Assembly (NCBI GenBank): GCA_963742875.1
Contig: CAVUNO010000026.1
Span: forward strand, 1,116,001-1,180,000
Length of the DNA stretch: 64,000 bases
DNA from: Bog-532 sp963742875
GTDB lineage: Bacteria > Actinomycetota > Actinomycetes > Streptosporangiales > Streptosporangiaceae
Reading direction: 5' to 3'
Shown: piece after piece, positions 8,162 through 16,414 of the stretch
Layout: each line of letters begins with the position of its first letter
Numbering within the stretch: position 1 is the first letter of the stretch
Position numbers and translations under genes: made by a program
The notes under the pieces: generated by a model
Told to the model about the DNA's origin: nothing
Seen by the model: only the letters and a program-made list of their open reading frames with translations
Database searches by the model: none

Positions 8162-9631
8162 ATGACCGATCTCCAGGCAGGCGCCCACCCGGTGGTGGCC
8201 GTGGCCAACCGCCTCCCGGTGCAGCACACCGACGACGGCTGGGAACTGTCGCCCGGCGGCCTGGTCACCGCGCTGCGGCCGGTCATGTCCACCCATTCCG
8301 GCGCGTGGGTCGGCTGGGACGGCGGCGCCAAGGGCATGCCGTCGGCCCTGCCGGACATGCACGTAGGGCTGGTGCCGATCGGCCTGTCGGCCACCCAGAT
8401 CCGCAACTACTACCACGGTTTCGCCAACGCCACGCTGTGGCCGCTGCTGCACGACGCGATCGAGAAGCCCCGGTTCGAGCGATCCTGGTGGCACAGCTAC
8501 CGGAACGTGAACGCGATCTTCGCCGAGCGGGCGCTCGCCGCGCTCGCGGAGGAGCCGGACGCGATCACATGGGTGCACGACTACCACCTGATGCTGGTCC
8601 CCCAGCTCATCCGCGGCCGACGGCCCGACCAGCCGATCGGGTTCTTCCTGCATGTGCCGTGGCCGTCGCCGGACATCTTCGCCCGGCTGCCGTGGCGGGA
8701 GCAGATCCTGGTCGGGCTGCTCGGGGCCGACGTCGTGTCGTTCCACACCGAGCGGTACCGCAGCAACTTCGTCCGGGCGTGCGCGCGCCTGCTGGGCGGC
8801 TCGGGCATCGAGGTCCGGGGCACGGAGATCGTGCTGCCCGACGGCCGGGTGGTGGAAACCACGGCCTCGCCCATCTCGATCGACGCGGCCGAGTTCACCC
8901 GGCACGCCACCGCGCCGGAGACGGACGCCGACATCGAGGCGCTGACCGAGCAGTTCGCCGGGCGCACGCTGCTGCTCGGGGTCGACCGCCTCGACTACAC
9001 CAAGGGCATCGTGGAGCGGCTGCTGGCCGTGGAAATGCTGCTGGAGCGCAACCCCGAGTACCGCACCAGCCTCGCCTTCCTGCAGGTCGCCGTGCCCAGC
9101 CGGGACAACGTGCGGGAGTATCGCCAGCTCCGCGCGTCCGTAGAGCAGCACATCGGCCGGATCAATGGGCGCTTCACCGAGCCCGGTAACGATGTGCCCG
9201 TGCACTACCTCTACCGGGGCCTGTCCCAGCAGCAGCTCGCCGCGTACTACGCGGTCGCCGACGCGCTGCTCGTCACCCCGCTCATCGACGGCATGAACCT
9301 GGTCTGCAAGGAGTACGTCATCGTCCAGCAGGCGCGCGACGAGAACGGGATCCTGGTCCTCAGCGAGTTCACCGGCGCGACGGGCGAGCTCCCGCAGGCC
9401 ATCTTGTGCAACCCGTTCGACGTGGAAGGGCTGTCGTACCGGATCGAGAACGGTCTCTGCCTGCCGGTCGAGATCCGCCGCACGGCCATCGCCGAGATGG
9501 CCACCCACATCCAGAAGCACGACGTGCACCGGTGGGTGGCGGAACAGCTGGCGGACATCGCCTCGCGCGGCGCGAAGCTAAGCAGGCAGGCGGGCTCGGA
9601 GACGGGCGCGGGCGCGACGAAAGACCGCTGA
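8162..9631 (+). CDS. otsA: Trehalose-6-phosphate synthase
   Basis: This is a 489-residue GT20 enzyme that transfers glucose from a nucleotide sugar to glucose 6-phosphate, making trehalose 6-phosphate in the cytoplasm. Visible motifs are VANRLPV, LSPGGLVTAL (phosphate-binding loop), WVHDYHLMLVPQLIR, FFLHVPWPSPDIF, GVDRLDYTKGI with the conserved Arg and Lys, and DGMNLVCKEYV. Length is normal. ATG 8162 begins MTDLQAG; the frame remains open upstream but without family sequence. No OtsB phosphatase is adjacent, so the second step must be encoded elsewhere. Confidence 0.95.
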   Translation: MTDLQAGAHPVVAVANRLPVQHTDDGWELSPGGLVTALRPVMSTHSGAWVGWDGGAKGMPSALPDMHVGLVPIGLSATQIRNYYHGFANATLWPLLHDAIEKPRFERSWWHSYRNVNAIFAERALAALAEEPDAITWVHDYHLMLVPQLIRGRRPDQPIGFFLHVPWPSPDIFARLPWREQILVGLLGADVVSFHTERYRSNFVRACARLLGGSGIEVRGTEIVLPDGRVVETTASPISIDAAEFTRHATAPETDADIEALTEQFAGRTLLLGVDRLDYTKGIVERLLAVEMLLERNPEYRTSLAFLQVAVPSRDNVREYRQLRASVEQHIGRINGRFTEPGNDVPVHYLYRGLSQQQLAAYYAVADALLVTPLIDGMNLVCKEYVIVQQARDENGILVLSEFTGATGELPQAILCNPFDVEGLSYRIENGLCLPVEIRRTAIAEMATHIQKHDVHRWVAEQLADIASRGAKLSRQAGSETGAGATKDR

Positions 9632-9668
9632 GCCGACGGCTGAGGGCCCGATTCTTCTCCGGTCCGGG

Positions 9669-9995
9669 CTATGACCGGTCGCGGACCACCTGGTAGTTGG
9701 CGAGCGACTCCGAACGCTCCTTCGCATGGTCGACGATTCGCTCCGGGTAGCCGTCCGGCAGCCCCCGGGTGCGCCGCCAGGGCTCGTGAATCTCCCGGCC
9801 GCGCGCGCCGGCCAGCTCGGGGACGTAGCGCCGGATGTAGGACCCGCCGGGATCGAACTTTCTGCCCTGGGTGACCGGATTGAAAATCCGGAAGTACGGC
9901 GCCGCGTCAGTGCCGGTGCCCGCGGTCCACTGCCAGCCATGCTGGTTGCTGGCCAGGTCCCCGTCGACCAGATGACGCATGAAGTGCCGGGCCCC
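9669..9995 (-). pseudogene. Deoxyribodipyrimidine photolyase, C-terminal fragment
   Basis: Starting at GARHFMRHLVDGDLASNQHG, the frame carries the FAD-binding heart of class I photolyases (GWQWTAGTGTDAAPYFRIFN, then PVTQGRKFDP) and the normal C-terminus. Everything before this point, about three quarters of the enzyme, is missing. Upstream the reading frame is not photolyase but a MEDS-domain gene in another frame, so a deletion joined two genes. Confidence 0.8.
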
Positions 9996-10278
9996 GCGTG
10001 TCCGCCCGCCGGCCGGTGAGGTAACCACGGATGACCTCGGAGGCCCGGCCGAGGTGCTGGTAGCTCCGGCCCGGCAGGCCCCAGCGAATGCACTCCGCGC
10101 CGTCACCGAGCGCGGTGCCGACGATCTTCTCGGCGCGCTCGGATACGACCGCCACGACGGCTTCGCCGTCTTCGAGACCGGCGCGCAGGAAGGTCAGGAC
10201 ACGCGCACGGAGATCCTCGTCGGAGTTGTACACGGCAGCGGCGTGAGAGGGGCCGGGGTGCACGGGGACGGAGGCCAT
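9907..10278 (-). pseudogene. MEDS-domain protein, truncated by deletion
   Basis: ATG 10278 starts MASVPVHPGPSHAAAVYNSD and continues LRARVLTFLRAGLEDGEAVV, typical of the MEDS (DcmR sensory) domain that precedes histidine kinase or regulator domains in actinobacteria. After about residue 90 (GRASEVIRGYLTGRRAD) the frame enters the photolyase fragment out of register. The rest of the original protein is gone, so this 123-residue product is a chimera by deletion. Confidence 0.65.
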
Positions 10279-10395
10279 CGGCCGTGCTCCCGCACGCGCG
10301 ATTCCCTCACGACCGTCCTCCTTCGCCCGTCCGCTCAACTCCCGGCCGTGACGGGACGCTACCCGCGAATTCGATGCCGACACATGGACCGAACC

Positions 10396-11415
10396 TCAGC
10401 CGTCCCGGGGCGGGGCGGTGGTGCTGCGGACGACCAGGTGCGGGGTGAGCACGACCTCCCGGGGTGCGGTCCGGCGGCCTTCCAGCCGTTCTACTGTGAG
10501 CGCGACGGCACGCTCGGCCTGCTGGGCGGCGTCCTGGCTCACCGTAGTGAGGTCCACGTGGGCAAGCCGCGCCAGCATGCTGTCGTCGTAGCCGACGACC
10601 GAGACCGCACCGGGAACCTGCACCCCCTGCCGGGCGAACGCGTCCAGGAGTCCGACGGCACACCGGTCGTTGGACGTGATCACGGCGGTGGGCAGGCGCT
10701 CGGCCCGCAGGGTCTGGGCGGCGCGGATGCCCGCTTCCTCGGTGTGGTCGCCGGGGATGACCCGGGCGCGGGCGGCCAGACCGGGCCGGCGCATGGCCTG
10801 GCGGTAACCCCGGCGGCGATCGGACGCGATGGCCCCCCGGCCCCCGTCCACGAACGCGATGTCGCGATGTCCCAGGCCGGTGAGATGCTGCACCGCCTGG
10901 GCCACACCCTGGTCGTCGGCGGCCCGGACCACATCGACGGCCGCACCAGGCATCCGGCGGCCGATCACGACGACGGGAAACTGCTGGCCGAGGGCACCAA
11001 TCCAGTCGGCCTGGTCCTCCGGCCCGAGCAGGATCAGCGCCTCGCAGCGGAAGTCGAGCAGGATCTCGGCCGCCCTGCGCTCGTCCCGGGCCGGCGTCAC
11101 GGCACTGAGCACGAGGTCGTAACCCAGCTTGGCGGCGACCGCGTCGATGTCGGCGGCGAGCTCGGCGTGGAAGGTATTCCGTACGTCCATCAGCACGCCG
11201 AGATGATGACTGCGCCGCCGGGCCAGCAGGCTGGCCGTCCGGTCGGCGCGGTAGCCCAGTTCCCGGGCGGCCTCGAGCACCCGGGCCCGGGTCGCCTCGC
11301 TCGGGCCGGGCTGGTTCCGGAGCACAAGCGACACCAGCCCCGAGGAAACTCCGGCCCGGGCGGCCACGTCGGCGAGCCGGGGGCGGCGGCCTGTGGCGGG
11401 GACGGTTGCGTCCAT
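10396..11415 (-). CDS. LacI family repressor, probably of inositol catabolism
   Basis: The 339-residue protein has an N-terminal LacI HTH (LADVAARAGVSSGLVSLVLR, hinge RADRTASLLARRR) and a periplasmic-binding-like sensor domain ending ARLAHVDLTTVSQDAAQQ. It is divergent from iolC/iolB/iolD/iolG remnants. A perfect 14-base palindrome with the central CG typical of LacI operators lies between them. It therefore likely represses the iol operon and is released by an inositol catabolite. It has normal length and no damage, unlike its targets. Confidence 0.9.
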   Translation of the reverse strand: MDATVPATGRRPRLADVAARAGVSSGLVSLVLRNQPGPSEATRARVLEAARELGYRADRTASLLARRRSHHLGVLMDVRNTFHAELAADIDAVAAKLGYDLVLSAVTPARDERRAAEILLDFRCEALILLGPEDQADWIGALGQQFPVVVIGRRMPGAAVDVVRAADDQGVAQAVQHLTGLGHRDIAFVDGGRGAIASDRRRGYRQAMRRPGLAARARVIPGDHTEEAGIRAAQTLRAERLPTAVITSNDRCAVGLLDAFARQGVQVPGAVSVVGYDDSMLARLAHVDLTTVSQDAAQQAERAVALTVERLEGRRTAPREVVLTPHLVVRSTTAPPRDG

Positions 11416-11475
11416 CTCCCCGGTAGGACCGGCCGTGTTTCCCGTATCCAGGGTGACTCGCCTCCTCCCGGCCTC

Positions 11476-11503
11476 TTGACAGGTGCCTCCGGTCTCGGAT
11501 ACT
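11476..11503 (+). promoter_or_regulatory. Promoter of the inositol operon
   Basis: TTGACA (11476-11481) and GATACT (11498-11503) are separated by 16 bases and point toward the iol genes. The LacI-type palindrome begins eight bases after the -10, so bound repressor would block initiation. Confidence 0.6.
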
Positions 11504-11510
11504 AACCGTA

Positions 11511-11524
11511 TTAAAGCGCTTTAA
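11511..11524. promoter_or_regulatory. LacI-type operator palindrome
   Basis: TTAAAGCGCTTTAA is a perfect 14-base palindrome with a central CG, the standard architecture of LacI-family operators. It lies between the LacI repressor gene and the iol remnants, just downstream of the predicted promoter. Confidence 0.8.
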
Positions 11525-11611
11525 GAAGCAGTCCAGCCATGCGGACCGCGGGCGGGCCAGGGCGGACTCGCGGGCGGGCCGGGCAGGCTGCGGGCCGGAA
11601 ACGGAGACGCG

Positions 11612-11785
11612 ATGAGCACTTCGACGGCCGATCCACGACCTGGACACGGCGCGCTGGACCCGAGCCGGAGCGCCACACTGCGGGCCCTTGAGAGGCGGGC
11701 CCGCAGCAGACCGGCGGCCCCGACCGTGTTTGACCTGGACTACCGGGCGATGTTCTGGCCGTCCCGGGAAGAGGCACGCCGAGGC
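11612..11785 (+). pseudogene. iolC (5-dehydro-2-deoxygluconokinase) internal fragment
   Basis: The frame contains SRSATLRALERRARSR and PTVFDLDYRAMFWPSREEAR, which matches the middle of IolC-type PfkB kinases (the DLDYRPMFWP motif). The N-terminal half with the start of the sugar-kinase fold and the C-terminal GAGD catalytic region are absent. Homology stops near 11785, 25 bases before the aldolase fragment. The kinase step of inositol breakdown is therefore missing at this locus. Confidence 0.75.
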
Positions 11786-11810
11786 TGCGGCGCGCCGCAA
11801 AATCCTGCAA

Positions 11811-11906
11811 ATGCCGACCGTGAGGGGGTTCGTCATCGGACGCTCACTGCTCTTCCCGCCCGACGACAACGTCGCCGCCGCCGACGCCATGGCGGAGATG
11901 CTATGA
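11811..11906 (+). pseudogene. Inositol-pathway aldolase C-terminal fragment
   Basis: The last 31 residues, MPTVRGFVIGRSLLFPPDDN then VAAADAMAEML, match the end of the Cgl0158-type aldolase gene usually placed between iolC and iolB in actinobacteria (the GFVVGRTLLYPxDxDVAAAV tail). Its stop overlaps the iolB start by four bases (ATGA), so the original operon order and translational coupling are preserved even though the body was deleted. Confidence 0.65.
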
Positions 11907-12778
11907 CCTCGGCTGCCCTCTCCCCCGTGGTCCGGCACCGCAGCACCGCGACCGGCCCGTACATCACGTCCATCACCCCGGAGGCGGCCGGCTGGTCCTA
12001 CAGCGGGCTGCGCGTGCTCGAACTGCCCCCCGGCGGCCAGTTCGAGCTGGGGACCGGCCCGGATGAGGTCATTGTGCTGCCGCTGTCCGGCTCGGCCACC
12101 GTGAAGTGCGGCCGACAGCGGTTCACGCTGCACGGCCGGCGCGACGTCTTCGACCGGGTCACCGACTTCGCCTACCTGCCCCGCGACGCGGAGGCCGTGA
12201 TTCACGCCGCCGACGGCGGCCGGCTCGCGCTGCCGTCCGCCCGGGCCAGTGAGCGGCTGGCGCCCCGTTACGTCGCCGCCGACCAGGTTCCGGTCGAGCT
12301 GCGCGGCGCAGGGCCGGCGAGCCGGCAGGTCAACAACTTCTGCGCCCCCGAGGCCTTCCTGGCCGACCGGCTGATCGCCGTGGAGGTACTGACCCCCAGC
12401 GGGAACTGGTCCTCCTATCCGCCGCACAAGCACGACGAGCAGAGCGCGGACGAATCGCAGCTTGAGGAGATCTACTACTTCGAGGTGGCCCGGGGTGGCC
12501 TGGCCTACCAGCGGGTGTACAGCTCGGGGCCGGGCCGCGACATCGACGTGTGCGCCGAGGTCGGCACCGGCAACGTCGTCCTCATCCCGTACGGGTATCA
12601 CGGCCCATCGATGGCCGCGCCCGGCTACGACCTGTACTACCTGAACGTGATGGGCGGCCCGGGGGAACGCTTCTGGCGGTTCTGTGACGACCCCGCGCAC
12701 GCGTGGATCCGGGCCATCTGGCCCGGCCTCCCCGTGGACCCGCGGCTACCGATGACTCGCGCTGGAGGCGCCCAATGA
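11903..12778 (+). CDS. iolB: 5-deoxy-glucuronate isomerase
   Basis: The 291-residue bicupin enzyme isomerises 5-deoxy-glucuronate to 5-dehydro-2-deoxy-gluconate in myo-inositol catabolism. KduI/IolB hallmarks are NWSSYPPHKHDE and LEEIYYFEVARGG (metal ligands), YQRVYSS, and NVVLIPYGYHGPSMAAPGYD. Start ATG 11903 overlaps the preceding stop and is the family start. It is intact and overlaps iolD by four bases (ATGA at 12775). Confidence 0.95.
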   Translation: MTSAALSPVVRHRSTATGPYITSITPEAAGWSYSGLRVLELPPGGQFELGTGPDEVIVLPLSGSATVKCGRQRFTLHGRRDVFDRVTDFAYLPRDAEAVIHAADGGRLALPSARASERLAPRYVAADQVPVELRGAGPASRQVNNFCAPEAFLADRLIAVEVLTPSGNWSSYPPHKHDEQSADESQLEEIYYFEVARGGLAYQRVYSSGPGRDIDVCAEVGTGNVVLIPYGYHGPSMAAPGYDLYYLNVMGGPGERFWRFCDDPAHAWIRAIWPGLPVDPRLPMTRAGGAQ

Positions 12779-14664
12779 GCACGATCCGGCTGACGGTCGC
12801 GCAGGCCCTCGTCCGGTTCCTGGCCCGGCAGTACAGCGAACGGGGCGGGGTGCGCGAGCGCCTGATCCCCGGCTGCTTCGGCATCTTCGGGCACGGCAAC
12901 GTCGCCGGGGTCGGCCAGGCCCTGCTGGAGGAACAGCGCCGCGGCCATCCGGACCGGCCGGACTACCTGCCCTACTATCTGGCGCGCAACGAGCAGGCCA
13001 TGGTGCACGCGGCGGTCGGCTACGCGCGGATGCGCAACCGGCGCCAGGCGCTGGCGTGCACCGCCTCGATCGGGCCCGGCTCCACCAACATGCTCACCGG
13101 GGCGGCCCTGGCCACGATCAACCGGATGCCGGTGCTGCTGCTGCCGAGCGACATCTTCGCCACCCGGGTGGCCAGCCCGGTGCTGCAGGAACTGGAGGAC
13201 CCCCGTTCGTACGACGTGTCGGTCAACGACGCGTTCCGGCCGCTGTCACGGTTCTTCGACCGCGTTCTGGCGGCCCGAGCAGCTTCCGTCGGCGCTGCTG
13301 GCCGCGATGCGCGTGCTGACCGACCCGGCCGAGACGGGGGCGGTCACGCTCGCGTTCCCGCAGGACGTGCAGGCGCAGGCCTTCGACTGGCCGGAGGAGC
13401 TGTTCCGCACCCGGATATGGCACCTGGCCAGGCCCGTTCCGGAGCCGGAAGCGGTGTCCCGCGCCCTCGACGTCATCCGTGGCGCCCGCCGGCCGCTGAT
13501 CATCGCGGGCGGCGGGGTGCTGTACTCGGAGGCCCAGGACGCGCTGCGGCGGCTGGCCGAGCAGACCGCCATCCCGGTCGCGGACACCCAGGCCGGCAAG
13601 GGTGCGCTGCCGTGGGACCACCCGCAGGCCGTCGGCGGGGTCGGCTCGACCGGGTCCGCGCCGGCCAACGCCCTGGCCGCCGGGGCCAACGTCGTCCTCG
13701 GGCCGGCACCCGGTACAGCGACTTCACCACCGCGTCCCGGACCGCGTTCGGCAACCCGGCGGTGCGCTTCGTGAACCTGAACGTCACCGCGTTCGACGCG
13801 GCCAAGCAGGCCGCCACGTCCGTCGTGGCCGACGCGCGGCGCGGGCTGGAGGCCCTCGCGGCCGGGCTCGACGGCTATCGCGTCGAGGCGGACTACACCG
13901 CGCACTACCAGCGCCTGGCCGCGGACTGGGCCACGGTGACGATGCGGGCCTATCGCCTGGGGCATCAGCCGCTGCCCGCGCAGACCGAGGTCATCGGGGC
14001 GGTCAACGAGATCGCCGGGCCACGGGACGTGGTGGTCCAGGCGGCCGGGAGCCTGCCCGGCGACCTGCAGATGCTGTTCCGCTCCCGGGACCCGAAGCAG
14101 TACCACGTCGAGTACGGCTACTCCTGCATGGGCTACGAGATCGCCGCCTCGCTCGGCATCAAGATGGCGGCCCCGGACCGGGAAGTGTTCACGATGGTCG
14201 GCGACGGCTCATACCTGATGATGGCGCAGGAGATCGTCACGGCCGTCTCGGAGGGCCTCAAGCTCGTCATCGTGCTGATCGACAACCGCGGCTTCGCCAG
14301 CATCGGCTCGCTGTCGGAGAGCGTCGGTTCGCAGCGCTTCGGCACGCAGTACCGGTTCCGCGACCCCGCGTCCGGGGCGCTGGACGGCGGCTACCTGCCG
14401 GTGGACCTGGCCGCCAACGCCGAGAGCCTGGGCGCGGACGTGCTGCGGACCCACACGATCGAGGAATTTCGCGTTGCGCTCGGCAAGGCCAGGGAGGCGT
14501 CGCGGACCACCGTCGTCCACATCGAGACCGACCCGCTGGCGCCGGTGCCGTCCTCGGAGAGCTGGTGGGACGTGCCGGTCGCGGAAACCTCCGCCCTGGA
14601 CAGTACCCGCCGGGCCCGGGAGGCCTACGAGCAGGCCAAGGCCCGCCAGCGCAGCTACCTCTAG
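12775..14664 (+). pseudogene. iolD: 3D-(3,5/4)-trihydroxycyclohexane-1,2-dione acylhydrolase with two compensating frameshifts
   Basis: This is a ThDP enzyme of inositol catabolism. The first part (CFGIFGHGNVAGVGQALLEE, ARNEQAMVHAAVGYARMR, ACTASIGPGSTNMLTG) and the last part (VEYGYSCMGYEIAASLGI, TMVGDGSYLMMAQEI with the ThDP-Mg motif GDGS) are fully conserved. One extra base near 13267 shifts the frame; one missing base near 13703 restores it. The correct middle (DPAETGAVTLAFPQDVQAQA) is read in the other frame. The displayed 629-residue frame never stops, but about 145 residues are scrambled. Two opposite single-base errors in one gene suggest sequencing error as strongly as real mutation. 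Confidence 0.85.
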
Positions 14665-14674
14665 AAAGGACACC

Positions 14675-14728
14675 ATGAAGACCACCTATCTGAACGCCAA
14701 CGGACTCGGGCAGGGAGGCGCGGCATGA
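14675..14728 (+). CDS. 17-residue frame coupled to iolG
   Basis: ATG 14675 follows a good AGAAAGGA site and encodes MKTTYLNANGLGQGGAA, with its stop overlapping the iolG start (ATGA). It may be the trimmed end of a lost iol gene such as iolE, or a tiny upstream frame that sets iolG translation. It carries no domain. Confidence 0.35.
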   Translation: MKTTYLNANGLGQGGAA

Positions 14729-15738
14729 CGGTACGGGTCGGTGTCATCGGCACCGGCATGATCGGGGAGGATCACGTCCGGCGGCTCACCGCCGCGGTGG
14801 CCGGGGCGGCCGTCACCGCGGTCACCGACGTCGACAAGGACCGTGCTGCGGCGGTGGCCGAGCGGTTCGGCGTCCCGGCCGTGCACGCGAGTGGCGAGAA
14901 GGTCATCGCCGACGCGGGCGTCGACGCCGTGGTCGTGGCGTCCTGGGGACCGACGCACGAGGAATATGTGCTCGGCACGATCGCAGCCGGCAAGCCCGTC
15001 TTCTGCGAGAAGCCGCTGGCCACGACCCCGGAAGCCTGCGCACGGATCATCGACGCGGAGACCGCGGCCGGCCGGCGGTTCGTCCAGGTCGGCTTCATGC
15101 GCCGCTACGACGCGGGATACCGGGCGCTGAAAGTCGCGGCCACCAACGGCTCGATCGGCGCCCCGCTGCTCGCGCACATGGCCCACCGCAACCCCGCCGT
15201 CCCGCCCGCGGTCACCAGCGAGATGGCGATCAACGACTCGGTGGTGCACGAGATCGACGTGACCCGGTGGCTGCTGGACGAGGAGATCACCGCGGTGATG
15301 ATCATGTCACCGAAGCGCAGCCGGAAGGCCGCCGACGGGCTGCAGGACCCGATGATCGTGGTGTTCCGCACCGAAAGCGGCGCCCTGGTCGACGACGAGC
15401 TGAGCGTGAACGTCGGGTACGGGTACGACATCCAGGCCGAGGTCGTCGGTGAATCCGGTAACGCGCGGCTGGCGGGCGGCGGTCCCATCGTGGTGACGAA
15501 CGAGGGGAGCCGCGCCTCCGCCGTCCCGGCCGACTGGCGCCAGCGGTTCGTCGGCGCGTACGACGAGGAGTTCCGCGTCTGGATCGGCGACATCGCGGCC
15601 GGCCATGAACCCAGCGGCCCCAGTTCGTGGGACGGCTACGCGGCCGCCGTCGTCGCCGACCGGTGCGTCACCGCGCTGGGCAGGGGCGGCTGGACCCCAG
15701 TGCTGCTGCGGGAACGGCCCGATTTCTATCGCCGGTAG
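14725..15738 (+). CDS. iolG: myo-Inositol 2-dehydrogenase
   Basis: The 337-residue Gfo/Idh/MocA enzyme oxidises myo-inositol to scyllo-inosose with NAD. It shows GVIGTGMIGEDHVRRL (dinucleotide loop), FCEKPLATTPEA with the catalytic Lys, the family motif VGFMRRYDAGY, and NDSVVHEIDVTRWLL carrying the Asp and His of the active site. It is the last gene of the iol operon and looks intact. The operon contains first and late pathway steps but lacks iolE, a full kinase and the aldolase. Confidence 0.9.
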   Translation: MTVRVGVIGTGMIGEDHVRRLTAAVAGAAVTAVTDVDKDRAAAVAERFGVPAVHASGEKVIADAGVDAVVVASWGPTHEEYVLGTIAAGKPVFCEKPLATTPEACARIIDAETAAGRRFVQVGFMRRYDAGYRALKVAATNGSIGAPLLAHMAHRNPAVPPAVTSEMAINDSVVHEIDVTRWLLDEEITAVMIMSPKRSRKAADGLQDPMIVVFRTESGALVDDELSVNVGYGYDIQAEVVGESGNARLAGGGPIVVTNEGSRASAVPADWRQRFVGAYDEEFRVWIGDIAAGHEPSGPSSWDGYAAAVVADRCVTALGRGGWTPVLLRERPDFYRR

Positions 15739-15748
15739 GGCTCCCGGA

Positions 15749-16414
15749 TCAGCCCTGGGCCCCAGCGGACCGCAGGAACGCGAGGACAGCGCGGATCCGG
15801 TTGTTGTCGGTGTCGGTCTGCTGCAGGCCCAGCTTGCCGAAGACGCTGGTCACGTGGGCCTCCACCGTCCGCGGGCTCACGTGCAGGTCCTGGGCGATGC
15901 CGACGTTGGACCGGCCCTCCGCCATCCGGGCGAGCACGGCACGCTCGCGGGGGTTCAGGGCGTCGATGGTGCCGGCGCTGCGCTTGCGCTGCAGGAGCCG
16001 GCGGACGACGGTGGGATCAAGGACGGTCTCCCCGGCCACGATTCTTTCCAGCTGGCTGAGCAGGTGACCGGCGTCGGTGACGTTGTCCTTGAGCAGGTAG
16101 CCGACCCCGTGGCTGACCGCGTCCATCAGCTGGCTCGCGTAGCTGGCCTCGGCGAACGTGGACAGTACCAGGATCCCGATACCGGCATCGCGGGTGCGGA
16201 CCTCGGTGGCGGCGCTGATCCCCTCACCGGTGAAGGTCGGCGGCATGCGCAGATCCACGATGACCGCGTCGGGACGGGCGGTCCCGGGAAAGATGCGGGC
16301 GATGAGTTCCGCGCCGGAGGACGCCTGCGCGGTGACCTGCGCCCCGGACGCCTCCAGGAGGAGGACCAGGCCATTGCGGAACAAGGCGGAATCGTCGGCG
16401 ATGGCTATCCGCAT
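15749..16414 (-). CDS. LuxR/NarL-type response regulator
   Basis: The 221-residue protein has a receiver domain (MRIAIADDSALFRNG, phosphoacceptor Asp in AVIVDLRMPPTFTGEG, then a conserved Lys in GYLLKDNV) and a C-terminal LuxR HTH (LNPRERAVLARMAEGRSNVG, then SPRTVEAHVTSVFGKLGL). It partners with the sensor kinase encoded just upstream; the two overlap by ten bases and are surely cotranscribed. The stimulus is unknown. Confidence 0.95.
   Translation of the reverse strand: MRIAIADDSALFRNGLVLLLEASGAQVTAQASSGAELIARIFPGTARPDAVIVDLRMPPTFTGEGISAATEVRTRDAGIGILVLSTFAEASYASQLMDAVSHGVGYLLKDNVTDAGHLLSQLERIVAGETVLDPTVVRRLLQRKRSAGTIDALNPRERAVLARMAEGRSNVGIAQDLHVSPRTVEAHVTSVFGKLGLQQTDTDNNRIRAVLAFLRSAGAQG

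Noticed and set aside
8162..9529. Long open frame opposite otsA
   Set aside because: Antisense shadow with no domain; OtsA motifs are complete on the plus strand.
10307..12700. Long open frame on the minus strand across LacI and iolB
   Set aside because: It overlaps two well-supported genes in other frames and has repetitive, low-complexity composition.
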